DNA from: Cercis canadensis
Taxonomy: Eukaryota; Streptophyta; Magnoliopsida; Fabales; Fabaceae
Assembly (NCBI GenBank): GCA_003255065.1
Contig: QAOA01000409.1
Coordinates: 1-64,000, forward strand
Direction of reading: 5' to 3'
Length of the DNA stretch: 64,000 bases
Position numbers and translations under genes: made by a program. Shown here in pieces: positions 62,196-64,000 of this stretch (position 1 is its first letter; each line of letters opens with the position of its first letter). The notes under the pieces were generated by a model. That model was not told the DNA's origin, made no database searches, and saw only the letters and a list, made by a program, of their open reading frames with translations.

Positions 62196-64000
62196 AAGTG
62201 ATATGTATAAAGAAGCACAATAAAGTGAGAGTAAAATGATAAATTTAATTTGTAATGGTTAGATGGTGTAACCCCATTTAGGGAGAAGCTACACAGACTG
62301 AGCCATGTGGATTTTCAAGGAGCAAACTTAGTTTAGGTTTTGGTTGCTAAACGCTAAACATGATAAAAAAAAAAAAAAGAGAAACTGGATTTGAGGTGAA
62401 ATTTAAATATGCTCTTTTCCTTTTAGGTGATATTAAAAATATACCCTACATTGACTTAATACATTTAAGAGAAAGTTTTCTTGAGCATTAATCCCAACAA
62501 TTAAATTTTAACTAGCTTTCCATCTAAACAAACCCTTGAAAATTTGATTATTATGTAATCACTTTAGATTTTACATAGAAATTGAGTGGTAGTGGGCAAT
62601 AAGTAACTTGTGGATAGTTGAGGATGCAACGTGCTATAATTTTTTGACAATTGGGACAATAAATTATAAACGGCAAGTGCAATTTCTCATGAACTTTTGC
62701 ATGTTGCTTAAATTTACTAATTCGCCAACTCTACAAATAATTAGTATGCAAAGATATTTAAATTATTAAATATGGTCTAACAACTAGGAGTTTAAATAAT
62801 TTGTAAAAGATCAAGATTTTAATTTTAATTTTATTTTATGTAACAAAAAAAAAATACTATGTATTTATTTTCTTGTTGAATTGCCGTTTCCTTTTTCCTA
62901 ATATTTGTCTACGGAATGGCAAGTTTCGTAACCATGTCATTTCATATTTATACGCAATATTTGGTACAGCCAGTAAAATCACAACTATCATCATTCCTCG
63001 TTGAGTGCACTAAAAAATAAATAAATAAATAAACATTTTTCTTTAAATTCCAACTTCAAGGCTCTCTTATTTTGGTTAAAGACTAAAGTGAATGAGGCCA
63101 CTCGAATTCATTGGAAAATCATACTTTTACACTATTGAAAAAAAGAAATTTGGTTTTTAAGGAGATACATGTTAAATCATGTAAAATGATTAAATATTTT
63201 TTGGTATTATATATTTATTTTTATTTTTATTTATACATAATAACCATAAATATAAACATAATAATTACATATTTTATAAATATGATTACTATATAACATC
63301 AAAAAAATATTATATCATTTTTTAAGTGTGTGACAAGCGCTACTCCAAATTAAAAGTTGCTTTCACCAATGTGTGAATCCATATGAATGCCAGATATAGA
63401 AGAGAAATGGAGCAAATCCCGTTCTTGGGCGATGATGAATTTCTGCTTGCTAGCGACTGCTACTTCTTCCTTGGATGGAATTATTTCATGCTCCTTCGGT
63501 GCTGCTGTTGTGATGGAGAGCCCAAGAATGGGTTGCTTAAGCCACCAACTGCTACTTGTGCTGCCGTTGGTGAGATGGGAAAATTAAGAGAGGAAGAAGA
63601 AGAAAGTTTACAATTGCAAATCCAATTTAAACATATGAGGTAACTAGGATTGTGTAAATAAATCCAGAAGCTCTTGAGCTGGGTTTGTTTTACGTTCTGA
63701 GTTTTAGCACAAGAATAGACTCATTTAGTTACAAGGCAAGCCTCAAAACTCTATTACTCGGTTCAGATTGGCTCATTTAAGAAGGATTAAGAATAAAATA
63801 TGATTAAATTATGTATTTATATACTACTGTATAGATTTATATTATTTTCATTATAATATATACATAATGTTTCCTCTAATATTATTAAATCAGAGTAAAT
63901 ATTATGTATGAGAATCCATTAATCAAATATTGCTTTTAGTTATGACACAACCTAGTTGATTTTTAAATTTTTATTTCACCATTAGAAAATAAAATATTAT
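62196..64000. other. AT-rich intergenic DNA at right edge
   Basis: No credible gene. Two overlapping + frames at 63383-63643 have balanced composition, but I recognise no domain in either. They may be a gene fragment or chance. The rest is AT-rich, with a (AAAT/AATA)n stretch near 63015. Confidence 0.5.

Noticed and set aside
63383..63643. Two overlapping + frames near the right edge
   Set aside because: No recognised domain, overlapping frames both open, surrounding DNA AT-rich; more likely chance or an unrecognisable fragment.
1..64000. tRNA, rRNA, snoRNA or miRNA genes
   Set aside because: Only decayed tRNA-like SINE heads were seen; no intact cloverleaf or recognisable RNA gene could be supported by eye.

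Overview
This is nuclear DNA from a flowering plant, most likely a eudicot. Genes are split by many GT-AG introns, intergenic DNA is AT-rich, and there are plastid-targeted proteins, a GRAS regulator, an LRR receptor kinase and decayed plant transposons. I cannot name the species from sequence alone. Four isolated N bases (17462, 29680, 34556, 61899) show that this is a gap-closed assembly.

Layout. 1-1802: long-inverted-repeat (Mutator-like/foldback) element carrying broken pieces of a TOP6A/SPO11-type gene and a patatin phospholipase gene. 1803-5197: intergenic, with a SINE-like relic and a 94-bp tandem duplication. 5198-14463 (+): 14-exon EMB8-like alpha/beta hydrolase with retroelement debris in its introns. 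14464-22016: intergenic, with a foldback element flanked by direct repeats. 22017-23402 (+): intronless GRAS protein. 23403-30099: intergenic, with tandem repeats and an RNase H relic. 30100-33803 (+): PARALLEL SPINDLE 1-like FHA/PIN protein. 33804-37509: intergenic, with a second foldback element. 37510-39063 (-): STOP1 zinc-finger regulator, apparently with a 5'UTR intron. 43002-47027 (-): PYG7-like TPR protein for photosystem I assembly. 48972-51118 (-): organellar PolA-type 5'-3' exonuclease. 52762-56781 (+): plastid pyruvate dehydrogenase E2. 57730-60963 (-): LRR receptor kinase with a degenerate kinase domain. 60964-64000: upstream and intergenic DNA with a 295-bp duplication split by an N.

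The genes do not form a pathway; they are ordinary independently transcribed plant genes. From memory, six of the eight match a short interval of Arabidopsis chromosome 1 (about AT1G34340 to AT1G34430: EMB8-like hydrolase, PS1, STOP1, exonuclease, LRR kinase, EMB3003). The block therefore looks like conserved microsynteny, with the GRAS and PYG7-like genes as extras.

All exon boundaries were joined by hand from splice signals, reading frame and family similarity. Each joined CDS is a multiple of three and free of stops, but no transcript evidence was available. I found no convincing undescribed system. The most unusual items are the gene-fragment-carrying element at the left edge, the N-at-duplication pattern and the degenerate receptor kinase.
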